Assembly: GCA_028285105.1 (NCBI GenBank)
Contig: JANQQE010000014.1
Coordinates: 164,257-228,256, forward strand
Length of the DNA: 64,000 nucleotides
From: Alphaproteobacteria bacterium
GTDB taxonomy: Bacteria > Planctomycetota > Phycisphaerae > UBA1845
Reading direction: 5' to 3'
The notes under the pieces were generated by a model. The model saw nothing but the letters and a program-made list of their open reading frames with translations. It searched no databases and was not told the origin of the DNA. This document shows positions 53,764 to 62,900 of the stretch, piece after piece (position 1 is the stretch's first letter; every line of letters starts with the position of its first letter). A program made the translations under genes and the position numbers.

Positions 53764-54232
53764 CGCTCTTACCTCCCGATTTCGATTCCAGTCTTATGGG
53801 GCCGATGACGATGCCTTTGTCTGCGCTCTTTGCCATATCGTACAGTGCCAACGCAGAAACAGAAGCAGCAGTCATGGCCTCCATCTCGACACCCGTGCGA
53901 GCTGAGGTCCGAACGGTGGCTCGGATAACGATGGCGTTGTCGCCGTTGCGCTCAAAGGCGATATCCGCCCAGTCGAGTGCCAATGAGTGACACATCGGGA
54001 TGAGGTCAGGCGTGCGCTTGGCGGCTTGTATCCCGGCGATGCGTGCGACGCTGAAGACGTCACCTTTCGACAGGTTGCCAGAATAGATCGCCGCAATGAC
54101 TTCGGACGTACTCGTGATGCGGGCGGTAGCCACCGCGGTTCGGGTTGTGACGGATTTATCGGATACATCGACCATACGCGCTTGGCCTTGGTCGTTTAGA
54201 TGCGAAAGGTTGGGCGGGCTCTTGGGGTCCAT
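53735..54232 (-). CDS. moaC: MoaC: cyclic pyranopterin monophosphate synthase
   Basis: The 165-residue enzyme makes cyclic pyranopterin monophosphate in molybdenum cofactor synthesis, after MoaA. Motifs: LSHLNDQGQARMVDVSDKS at the start, the catalytic histidine/lysine in LIPMCHSLALD, and GVEMEAMTAASVSALALYDMAK, and KSGG at the end. It starts at 54232, giving normal family length; other mo genes are not adjacent. The gene for the IF-2 N-domain-like protein overlaps its end, indicating cotranscription. Confidence 0.95.
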   Translation of the reverse strand: MDPKSPPNLSHLNDQGQARMVDVSDKSVTTRTAVATARITSTSEVIAAIYSGNLSKGDVFSVARIAGIQAAKRTPDLIPMCHSLALDWADIAFERNGDNAIVIRATVRTSARTGVEMEAMTAASVSALALYDMAKSADKGIVIGPIRLESKSGGKSGDYRRKDRE

Positions 54233-54334
54233 GATGAGATGGGCTCGTTTTTGGCGGTCGTATCCGTGACTTCTGTGAAAGGCCAACGCCATTTCCGGCC
54301 AATAGAAACCAGGGGTCAAGAATGCTGAACCTGT

Positions 54335-54371
54335 GCCTATGTTTTTTTGGGCCTATGTTTTTGGGCCAATG
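54335..54371. repeat. Short tandem repeat upstream of moaC
   Basis: GCCTATGTTTTTTTGG is followed by GCCTATGTTTTTGG and GCCAATGTT, three imperfect copies of a 14-16-base unit between moaC and the divergent membrane gene. Slipped pairing could change its length. It may affect moaC promoter strength, but this is only inferred from its position. Confidence 0.4.
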
Positions 54372-54481
54372 TTCCCTTTGGGCGGATAGGGCTTCTGACG
54401 GAAGTATAGGTGACCGACCTCGATTGGCATAGGGCGTAGATGGCTCGATGTCGGTGGGGTGAGAGAAACGGTGGTTGTGCG

Positions 54482-54970
54482 ATGCAGGTATTTGCCAATC
54501 AAGACATTCGGGAGACCTCATCGGTGACGTTGATGACGGTCTTACCCGGAGTCGATACCCATGCGGCGCGGCTGAAGCGATCGCTGTCTGCTCGCGGACG
54601 GCGTGTAGCGCTTTTTGTTCTGGCCATCACTCTGATCAGTGTGTTCGATCTGATACTGACGATGCGAGCGCATGCCGACGGAATCCTCCACGAAGAAAAC
54701 CCCATCGCCCGTGCGGTACTGGAATTCGGACCGGCTGCCTTGTTTGTTTTTAAGATGACGGTGATCGCGGGGGCAGGTTACGTTTTGTTCTCGCTGCGTC
54801 GACATCGCATCGCCGAAGTTGCATCTGTGTTTGTGCTGATCACGCATATCGCGGTGGCAGTCCGCTGGCGAATCTGTTACGAGTTTTATGACATCGCCAC
54901 CATCGCCTGGCAAGATAACCCCGGATATGATTTGTTTGACCCCGTGAGCGTTTTCATCAACTGCCTTTGA
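54482..54970 (+). CDS. Hypothetical membrane protein (DUF5658-like)
   Basis: The 162-residue protein has a polar start, three hydrophobic segments (about 45-62, 84-104, 110-130) and charged residues between, with LISVFDLILTMRAHADGILHEENPIARAVLE, resembling DUF5658 proteins whose function is unknown. The start at 54482 is one of two in-frame ATGs (the other at 54440) and neither has a clear ribosome site. It runs divergently from moaC. Confidence 0.6.
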   Translation: MQVFANQDIRETSSVTLMTVLPGVDTHAARLKRSLSARGRRVALFVLAITLISVFDLILTMRAHADGILHEENPIARAVLEFGPAALFVFKMTVIAGAGYVLFSLRRHRIAEVASVFVLITHIAVAVRWRICYEFYDIATIAWQDNPGYDLFDPVSVFINCL

Positions 54971-55109
54971 TTCTGCTTGTCAGGTGTTCGACTGAATCGA
55001 TCGCAATCGGTACTTGCAGGTTGCGGTGGATTGACCCACAATGTTTGACTTCATTGACTTCAAACCACTGCCGCAACTGAGACACGACGGTTGACGCGAG
55101 AGGAACAGG

Positions 55110-55454
55110 ATGGCCGGTAAGTTGGAATTCTCGCCTTTCTTGATTCGATCCACCGAATCGCAGGTCACATTTCGATTCGATCCGGCATCGCTTGAACATG
55201 GGTACGAATATCCCGCCAACCTCGAATCGCTCTTGAGCGATCTGGCCAAGCAGAAAATCGAGATGTTCGCACATCGCGAAGTGCTGATCGATCTGGAAGA
55301 ATTGCCCGCAATCAGTTCAAAGCAACTTGGGGCGATGTTGGCGGTTCGCAAAACCTGTGCGCCCAATTGTAAAGTCAAAGTTCTGAACCTGCGTCCAAAC
55401 GTATCCGAACTTCTGAGGGTGACAAAGTTGGAAGATTTCTTCGAGTGGGGTTAG
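55110..55454 (+). CDS. STAS-like domain protein
   Basis: The 114-residue protein is a single STAS-like domain: VLIDLEELPAISSKQLGAMLAVRKTC is the strand/helix around the usual phosphoserine (S in ISSKQ), and CKVKVLNLRPNVSELLRVTKLEDFFE the last helix. Such domains are anti-anti-sigma factors or signalling adapters. The serine may be the phosphorylation point. The convergent neighbour is a degenerate receiver (55490), so the two may be part of one regulatory route. No kinase gene adjoins it. Confidence 0.7.
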   Translation: MAGKLEFSPFLIRSTESQVTFRFDPASLEHGYEYPANLESLLSDLAKQKIEMFAHREVLIDLEELPAISSKQLGAMLAVRKTCAPNCKVKVLNLRPNVSELLRVTKLEDFFEWG

Positions 55455-55489
55455 GTCGCGCGCATTGACTTCAGACGCGCGGATTGACT

Positions 55490-55894
55490 TTATGCATCAT
55501 TTAAGAAGAACCCCAGCAGTTCGTTTGTTTCCGGTGCTTCCAGATTCGCTTTCCCAAATCCTTTGACCGCGCCGGACTCCTGAGCCGTGGCTTGGGCGTC
55601 TTCGTAATTGCTCACCAGCATGACCGGCGCTTCGGTGGGGTTGTCGCCCGATTTGAGTCGCGCGATCAAGTCCTGACCGCTGCTGCCGTCTGAATCGAAA
55701 ATGCGGTTCACCAGAATCAAATCGTAATCGTGGAAATCAAGCAGGTGATCGACCTGGGCATTGTCGCGTGCGCGATCGACGGACACATCGAATTTTTCCT
55801 TGAGCATCCGCTTGATGTTGCCGTGATCAAGGTCGCACTGGCCCACATCGAGTACTCGCAGTTTTGAATTGTCGCCCATCTCGAATTCATCCAT
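55490..55894 (-). CDS. Pseudo-receiver protein (degenerate response regulator)
   Basis: The 134-residue protein follows the receiver fold, with the DLILVNRIFDSDG strand where a phosphoacceptor aspartate would be: it is asparagine here (N63). The acidic pair near the N-terminus is reduced (LDVGQCDLD), while the conserved Ser (VMLVSN) and Lys (GFGKAN) are retained. It should therefore not be phosphorylated in the usual way and may signal by binding. A response regulator of another kind is possible. The ATG at 55894 has no strong ribosome site; M6 is an alternative. Confidence 0.65.
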   Translation of the reverse strand: MDEFEMGDNSKLRVLDVGQCDLDHGNIKRMLKEKFDVSVDRARDNAQVDHLLDFHDYDLILVNRIFDSDGSSGQDLIARLKSGDNPTEAPVMLVSNYEDAQATAQESGAVKGFGKANLEAPETNELLGFFLNDA

Positions 55895-55983
55895 TCATGC
55901 AAGAGCAATCTGGCGAGATCAATCGCGTGGCGTACCGACCGCCACCGTGATTGAATCGCCTGTTCAAACGCAAAGGATGAATT

Positions 55984-57306
55984 TTACGGTCCAGTGATGA
56001 GCGGGACCAGTGCCGTCCAGTCGTCGATATCGACCACGTTGTTACCGGCATCTGCGTTGGCTTGCTCGCACTCGGGCGCAGAGGTGACATCCGACCCGAA
56101 GCACTGCATGATCAGGTGCAGGTCGGCCAAATCGACGTCGCCGTCATCGTCCATGTCGCCCGGGTCGCCAGCCACACAAGGATCGGGCGTGCAGGCGGTA
56201 AACGGTCCCTGCCAGACGTCTCCAGAACCCGAGCAGTTGGCCTGCGTTTGGCCAGGAACACAAACGGAATTACCGCCACCAATGTCCACGCAACATGCAC
56301 CGGTCGGCTGAACGCAAGAGGCTTGGGCACAGGTCGTGCCCGGTCCTTCAAAGTTCGTTGGGTTCATCGTATTGCAGACCAACCCGATCAATTCCGAACA
56401 GGTTCCGTCCTGCATGCAGCACGCGCCGGTATTGCAGACATCGTCGGCGCAGGTGCTGCCATTGCCTCCATAGATCCGACCGAGGGTATTCTCGCAGAAA
56501 TCTTGCGACTGATTTTCAAGGCACCCCCCCGATCCATCGCAGCAAGCACCGGTAGGCACGGGGCAGGTCACATCGCCGCAGTCTTCGTTGACAAAGAATG
56601 TGTCGCCGGGATCTTCGCAGTCACCTTCTTCGACATCGTCATCGCAGCTTGCATTGACGTCGCAGCAGGCACCGGCAGGTTCTTCGCAATCGATCACAGC
56701 GCGGAGGGCTGTGTCGCCTGGCAAAAGAATTTGAATCGGGCAGAAGTCGCGCCACAATCCGCCAAAGAAGAGGACATTCTTGCCGGCTTGGCATCCGTCG
56801 GTGTCGCGAACGATGCTCGCGCTTCCGCCAGCGACATCCGTCGGTTCTCCGAACAGCAATGTCACATAGAATTGTTGACCGGCAGTAACCGGTACATCGA
56901 TCGGGATCGTCCCTGCTTCGTCGGTGAATCGAAACTCGTTGATCGCATTGGGGGTCAGCAGCGGGCCTTCCAAAAAGAGCAGTTCGCTACCGGGCGTTGG
57001 GAAGGTGGCTCCGTCGTAAACGAAAATGGCATCCTGCAATGACTGGGGGTTTCCACCCGGAGGCGGTTCAACCCATAGCACCTGAACCGCGACGATACTT
57101 CCGTTGCACGGGGACGTCAGTCGGGCACCGCCTTGTTCTCCTGGAACAAAGTCGCCGATCGGAACGGTCGTTGAGAAATTCTCGACCGAATCGTTGCGCA
57201 CAACTTGTTCGATGGCCATAAGCGGAGCCGCCAACAACATGATGACAGGAATTGCCAACGCAATCTGTGGCACGCATGAGCGTACGCGGACTGGTCTGTT
57301 CAACAT
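55984..57306 (-). CDS. Secreted protein with four GACC cysteine repeats and a dockerin-like C-terminus
   Basis: The 440-residue protein has a signal peptide (ALAIPVIMLLAAPLMA, cut near residue 32) and an N-terminal beta-sandwich-like domain (about 35-205). Four repeats of a six-cysteine motif follow, each beginning GACC with C-x4-C at the end. One dockerin-like Asp-rich unit (GDMDDDGDVDLADLHL) and a second partial one (NADAGNNVVDIDDW) complete it. No catalytic motif is seen. The start at 57306 leaves a normal signal length; ATGs upstream are not needed. Its C-terminal modules match those of the astacin-like protein, hinting at common display on the cell surface. Confidence 0.8.
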   Translation of the reverse strand: MLNRPVRVRSCVPQIALAIPVIMLLAAPLMAIEQVVRNDSVENFSTTVPIGDFVPGEQGGARLTSPCNGSIVAVQVLWVEPPPGGNPQSLQDAIFVYDGATFPTPGSELLFLEGPLLTPNAINEFRFTDEAGTIPIDVPVTAGQQFYVTLLFGEPTDVAGGSASIVRDTDGCQAGKNVLFFGGLWRDFCPIQILLPGDTALRAVIDCEEPAGACCDVNASCDDDVEEGDCEDPGDTFFVNEDCGDVTCPVPTGACCDGSGGCLENQSQDFCENTLGRIYGGNGSTCADDVCNTGACCMQDGTCSELIGLVCNTMNPTNFEGPGTTCAQASCVQPTGACCVDIGGGNSVCVPGQTQANCSGSGDVWQGPFTACTPDPCVAGDPGDMDDDGDVDLADLHLIMQCFGSDVTSAPECEQANADAGNNVVDIDDWTALVPLITGP

Positions 57307-57547
57307 GCTTCGATTCTCCGTTGCTGAATGAATTGCTGGATGATGACACATGGGGTGTGGGATGCAAAAAAGCCTGTTGACCGGCTCTCTTTCCCCTGAA
57401 ACCCCTACGTATTGTTGCAGAACGAAGGAGCGAATTCAAGAAATCCCGCTCGCCCGCGGTCGTTGAAAATGAAAGTGACAAGCGAATTGCGTCCGTCAGA
57501 TGTCCCTAGCGGGCCATTCAGCCGCTCAGCTACCACCAGACGCTCTA

Positions 57548-58528
57548 CTACCAATCATGTAGTTCGCCGGATAATTCTTCGAGCAGGTCTTTGAAGGTCA
57601 CCACGCCAAGCAAACGGTTGCTTCGATCGACGACAACAGCGATGGCAGTTCCTTCGGTTTGGAGCGCCATCAGTGCGGCGGCCACCGATTGCTGCGGCGA
57701 CAGCGTTTGAATCGGTTCGATATACTCTTCGAGTTTCATCCAGTCGTCGTTGGCGAGCAGCGTGTGCGTCGAAACAAACCCGACGATATGGCGCGGGTCT
57801 TTGTCGTAAATGAGCAGACGCGAATGCGCGTTTCTCCGAATGGTGGCGAGACACTCCTGTCGTGAAGCACCGAGCCCAACAGAGATGACCCGGTTCCGCG
57901 GCACCATGACTTGATGGAGGGGAAGTTCCGTCAGATTCAGGACACGGTCGATCAGTTCGCCGTGGACTTCGCTGTGTTCTTCGGAAGCAAAGGCATCCTG
58001 AAGCATGAGCGCGACATTGCGTCGATGGTCATTGGCGTTGATCTCCGATTCATTGCTCGCCAATCGAAGCAGCGGCGCGGCGACAATCGAGAGCGCTTTG
58101 ACAGGAACGGCAAACAGAATCCTGGACATCCAGAAAAGCCAACTGCCCTTGGCCATTAAAATTTCCGAATGACGCTGATAGAGCGTTTTGGGAACAATCT
58201 CTCCAAACACAAACACAACTGGCGTTACGATCGCCGTCGTGAACAACTCTGTCGATCGGCCTTCGACGCCCATCTCATTGGTAAGAATGTACGCGACGAA
58301 GACGGTGGCTAGATAGTTCGAGAGATTCGTTCCAACCAGTAATGTCGATAGGGCTCTGCGGTCGTCCTCGAGAACGCTCAATAATCTGATCGAGGATGGG
58401 TTGCCGCTCTCCGCGTCGATTTTCAAGCGGAGACGACTGACCGAATACAACCCGGTCTCTGTTCCGGAATAAAATCCCGACAGTGCTAACGCCGCCAGCG
58501 TCGCCAATATGAGCAGTGCGAAGATCAC
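57548..58528 (-). CDS. CNNM/CBS domain protein, subunit 2 (HlyC/CorC-like)
   Basis: The 326-residue membrane protein has the CNNM (DUF21) domain (about 1-180, ALSGFYSGTETGLYSVSRLRL, AKGSWLFWMSRILFAVPVKAL) and two CBS domains (about 200-320, MVPRNRVISVG, GVVTFKDLLEEL). Such proteins transport magnesium or cobalt or sense nucleotide. The GTG at 58528 overlaps the previous gene by four bases (GTGA), so the two are co-translated. It is shorter than its neighbour and lacks the CorC-associated C-terminal domain. Confidence 0.88.
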   Translation of the reverse strand: MIFALLILATLAALALSGFYSGTETGLYSVSRLRLKIDAESGNPSSIRLLSVLEDDRRALSTLLVGTNLSNYLATVFVAYILTNEMGVEGRSTELFTTAIVTPVVFVFGEIVPKTLYQRHSEILMAKGSWLFWMSRILFAVPVKALSIVAAPLLRLASNESEINANDHRRNVALMLQDAFASEEHSEVHGELIDRVLNLTELPLHQVMVPRNRVISVGLGASRQECLATIRRNAHSRLLIYDKDPRHIVGFVSTHTLLANDDWMKLEEYIEPIQTLSPQQSVAAALMALQTEGTAIAVVVDRSNRLLGVVTFKDLLEELSGELHDW

Positions 58529-59799
58529 GGTGTCAACTCGCTCGCCAATGCATTTAGATCTTTGGGTTCAGCCCGCAGGAGAATTTCATCGATTCGCCGT
58601 CCATCCAACTTGTCGACGGTCATGGATATGTTGCCAATGCGGACCGTATCGCCCTTCCTGGGGGACCGACCGAGGATCGAAAGCACCAGCCCGCCCATCG
58701 TGTCCACATCCGGAAATTTGACGATCGCGTTAAAAACTTCACGCCATGGTTGAACGCTCAATGAACCGGAGATGCGATAGGTACGCTCGTCGATCGGTTG
58801 AAACGTGTTTTCTGTATCGATAGTCTCGGATCGATCCAATTCACCGACGATCTTGCGGAACAAGTCCTTCAGCGTAACCAACCCCGACACGCCACCGAAT
58901 TCATCGACAACGATGAGCAGCGGTATTTTCTTTTCGGTGAAGTTTTCCGACAACTGGGCGAGACTGATGTTTTCAGGGACAAAGTACACAGGTTTGATCA
59001 GTCGCTCGACGGACTCGTCCGGACGCAGATAAAAATCGCGCGCATAAAGCAGCCCGACGATATCGTCGAGATCGTTTCTGTAGACAGGTATCTTCTTCAA
59101 TCCGGACTCGCTGAAAAGTCTGCGAATCGAATCCCCATCGGCTTCGACGGACGTGGCCCGAATATCCACACGTGGAATCATGATGGACCGGACGAGTATA
59201 CTCGGGAGTGATACCACACCGAGTAACATTTCGTGTTCGCGCGCATCGATGATGCCCTGTTTGCCCGACAACTCGACCAGGGCTTTGAGATCGTTGGGCG
59301 TCACTTCGGTTGCGAGCGGCTCGCTTGGGGCCAAAAGCCTCGTGATGGGTTCGACCAGCACCACACGAAGGGCTGTACTCAATGGCAACGTCACCCATTG
59401 CAGCATTTGAATAACTGGAGCGACGATTGGTGCGATTCGGTTTGCATTACCGAGGGCGATGGCTTTGGGAGCAACTTCACCAAACACCAGCACAGCCAAC
59501 AGCGCAACGATCCCACTGACGATTTTCCAAAGGGGATTGTCCGATTCTGCGGGTTGAAGTGCGAGGAACGAAATTGCGAAAATACCGATGTTGACGGCAG
59601 TGTTGACGATCAAGACCGTCATCAGGACGCGGCGAGGATGCCGCATCAATTGGCGAACGCGGTGCTTCAAAGCGCTTGAAGAATTTCCAAACTGTCGAAG
59701 GTCCCGCGCGGACAGCGAAAAGAGGGCTGTCTCCGCGCCGGAAACGACAAACGAGCAACAGATCAAAAATACGATCGCAATCCAAGGGCCCATGGTCAT
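58525..59799 (-). CDS. CNNM/CBS/CorC domain protein, subunit 1 (HlyC/CorC family)
   Basis: The 424-residue membrane protein has the CNNM domain (about 1-180; FLICCSFVVSGAETALFSLSARDL, MRHPRRVLMTVLIVNTAVNIG), paired CBS domains (about 200-320: MIPRVDIRATSVEADGDS, GGVSGLVTLKDLF) and the CorC-associated C-terminal domain (about 330-420; YRISGSLSVQPW, DTMGGLVLS). The start at 59799 (or ATG 59793) follows family similarity; the upstream stretch is rejected. Two such genes in tandem may form a heteromeric metal transporter. Confidence 0.9.
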   Translation of the reverse strand: MTMGPWIAIVFLICCSFVVSGAETALFSLSARDLRQFGNSSSALKHRVRQLMRHPRRVLMTVLIVNTAVNIGIFAISFLALQPAESDNPLWKIVSGIVALLAVLVFGEVAPKAIALGNANRIAPIVAPVIQMLQWVTLPLSTALRVVLVEPITRLLAPSEPLATEVTPNDLKALVELSGKQGIIDAREHEMLLGVVSLPSILVRSIMIPRVDIRATSVEADGDSIRRLFSESGLKKIPVYRNDLDDIVGLLYARDFYLRPDESVERLIKPVYFVPENISLAQLSENFTEKKIPLLIVVDEFGGVSGLVTLKDLFRKIVGELDRSETIDTENTFQPIDERTYRISGSLSVQPWREVFNAIVKFPDVDTMGGLVLSILGRSPRKGDTVRIGNISMTVDKLDGRRIDEILLRAEPKDLNALASELTP

Positions 59800-59980
59800 C
59801 CATGCAATTGGGCGAGATGGGAATCGATACGGCAAAGGCAGTCACGCCTGACGTCAGCCGTCTGCGAAGCAAATGGATTGGTCAAGAAACAACTTCCAAT
59901 TCAAGACGGGATCCAATTGTTCATCATGCGCAACGGCGCGTCCCTACCGGGAGTCAAATTCTGACGCTTTATCCGTTGAT

Positions 59981-62900
59981 CTAACCACTATTCTGCTCGT
60001 TGGTCAGGCGCAGTCCCTCTTGCGCCTTAGCAACCAGGTCGCTTGATATCCCCTTCGCATCTTTACCGACCAATTCCTCGAAAACGGTCCGGGCTTTTTC
60101 AAAGTCGCCAGCCCGCCTGAACGATTCGGCCAGGTGATACACCGCATCAGGGAAGTCGGATTCGGTTCTGCGAATTCGCGTAAACTGCGCAATCGCATCC
60201 TGATACTCGCCCAGTTGGTAATAAACCCAGCCCAGCGTATCGAGAACGGCTGGGTGATCGGACTGCTCAGCCGCCCGCTTGGCATACGGTAATGCTTCGG
60301 CGGGTCTATTGAGTTTGTCGGAGAGCAGATAGGCCAGGTTGTTGAGCGCGAACAGATTGTCTTTCTCGAGTTCAAGCGCATTTTCGTAAGATTCCCGCGC
60401 CTTGTCCCACTCTTTCTTGGATTCATGCGCCACCGCGATCCGCATGTAAATCGAGGATTTCTCGCGCGGAGTTGTCGCCGAATCCAATAGTTCCTGACAC
60501 AACGCCAAGGCTTCATCGATCTTACCGGAACCTTGAAGCAGCGCGCTGAGAATGTGCTTGTTGGCCTTTTCGAGTACCTTGTCGACCGGTTGACTGAACT
60601 GCTCGATCGCACGCTCTGCGCCGAGTTTTTCGCTCACGCTGAATGCAATTTTCTCCAGGAATTCAAACGAATCGAATCCGCTCTTGTGAAGTGCCGTCCG
60701 GAATGTATCGATCGCTTCACGAAGATTACCGCTCTGCCCCAGCAAATTCGCATAAGCCAACAGCACGACGGGTGTTCGCCGCCCCGGCGGAATCGTGTTA
60801 AAAAATTCAATTCCCTGCCCAGGCGCATCGACCTTGCCAAACGTTTCGAGAAGTGTTGCGGTCAATGTCGGATGAAACTGCCCCAACTCGACGGCCTTTC
60901 TCTGGTTGGCAATGGCCTTGCTGTTATCGTTTTGCTTTAGCGCGATTTCTCCGCTGCGCAATAGCCAACCAACCTGATCGGGATTGCTGTTGAGCAATGT
61001 CGTCAAGACGTTATCGGCATCGGTGTAGCGATCATTTTCAACATACAAGTTGATCAGCTTGTCGACCACGTTTGCGGCTTCAGGGTGGTCCTCGTAGACA
61101 CCCTCAAGTTCCTGGAACGCCATGTCCTGACGCCCGACCCGCTCATATGCCGTCGCGAGCAAAACCCGCGGTTGAAATCCAAGCGCCGTCGGGTTTTTTG
61201 CGCGCAGATCTTCAAGATCGCTGATGGCTCGCTGCCACTCCCCGACACTTCCGAACGACTGTGCTCTGTTGTACAAAGCAATAAGCGTCTCGGGACGTTC
61301 CTCAAGAAATAGCGAAAGATTTTCAATGGCCCGATCGACATCGCCCCGATTCAGCGCAATCTGAGAATCCAGAAACAGACTGGACGGGTCATCGGGATAG
61401 TCCTCCTTGTATGCATCGCACATCTGCTGAGCACGGTCGAGTTCGCCGTTACGCGTTAGAATCTCAATACGCATAATTCGAATTCTGGATTCCTGCGGAG
61501 AGCCGGATTCACTGGCCTTGTTCAAGGCTTTCTCGAGCCACCTGTCCGCTTTCTCGAATTGGTTGGTGAGCGTGAAGTGGGTTCCGATCTCCACAAATAC
61601 ATGCTGACTCGGGTCGATGTCAGCCGCCGCCAGATACGCAGTTTCAGCTTCCTGGGCGTTGCCAACCGCACGATAGTGCTGGCCGATCAACAGTTGGGCT
61701 TCGGCTTTACGTTCGTTGGGCGCATCCCAGAGATTTTGCTCAAGAATCCCCAACGCCTTCTCTGGCTTACCGATGTCGCGAAGCATCGATGCGGCAAAGT
61801 TCATGAACCGAACACCGTCCGGTGTCGCCAACAATTGGTCGATGCGTTCCTCCGCCTTCTGCGTGTCCCCCAGTTTCAGATGCAGACTGGCCAGTTTCTG
61901 AAGATTGTTCGCATCTTCTGGGTTGCTCTTGAGTACTTCTTCGCGTCTGGCGATGCCTTCCAGCGGGCTCTTTTCCTCACGCGCCAGCAGCGTGCGTTCC
62001 ATGACCCACGGATCATCTGGAATTCGATCGGTACACGCAGCCAACCACCTATCGTAGTCCTCTTCATTTCCAAGAGCATCCGCGATGACGACCAACTGCT
62101 TCAATACCTTGCTGTTTTGCGGAGTCAAATCGATGCTGCGCTCATAGGCGATTCTTGCTTCATTCAACTCGCCAAGCCGACGATGTGCATCACCGAGACC
62201 GGCAAATGCGTCGCCACTGGTGGGATAGAGTTCGATGGCTTCCATAAGCGTTTCAACAGCCGCTTCATTGTACTCGCGGGCATCGGCAAAGTACTGCTCA
62301 GATTCCTTGTCGCGCGAGTCTTCGGCTGCTTCGCGAGCCGCGCGCGTGGCCATGACGCCATCATAGAGAAGTCGACGACCTTGGTACGTCAGCCCTCGGG
62401 CTCGATCCAGACCATTGCCTTTGTCGAATTCTGTCGCTTCGGCGATCAAAGCATCCATGCGCTCGGTGTTCTTGGTTTCGACGGCAATGGAGAACATCGT
62501 GTTAAAGATGCTTCGCAAACCCGAGACGCCGGCGCTGCGCGCGGAGGGGGTGGATTTTTCTTTGATCAATCGCTTCGCTTCTTCGAACAGTTCGTATTGC
62601 TTTTCCAAATCACCCTGTTCTGCAAAGTAACTTGCAAGGCGCACCGTACGCTCGTAGTCGTCCTTGATTTCATTGACTTTCTTCAGCAATTCTGCAATGC
62701 GATCTTCTTTGTTCAAATCGCTGAATTTGATCTTGACGACCTCGAGTTCAAATTCACCGGGCTTTTCCGCCAATGCTTTTTCAATCACCGCCTTGGATTC
62801 GTCTTCACGGCCGAGTTCCTTGTAAATCGCCGCTGCCGTTTCGACAATTCGGGGGTGGGTCGGGTATTTTTCAAGCCCAACTTCGATATTCGATAACGCA

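Noticed and set aside
61559..62896. A 445-codon plus-strand frame opposite the TPR protein
   Set aside because: Repetitive antisense composition of the TPR gene; no start signal.
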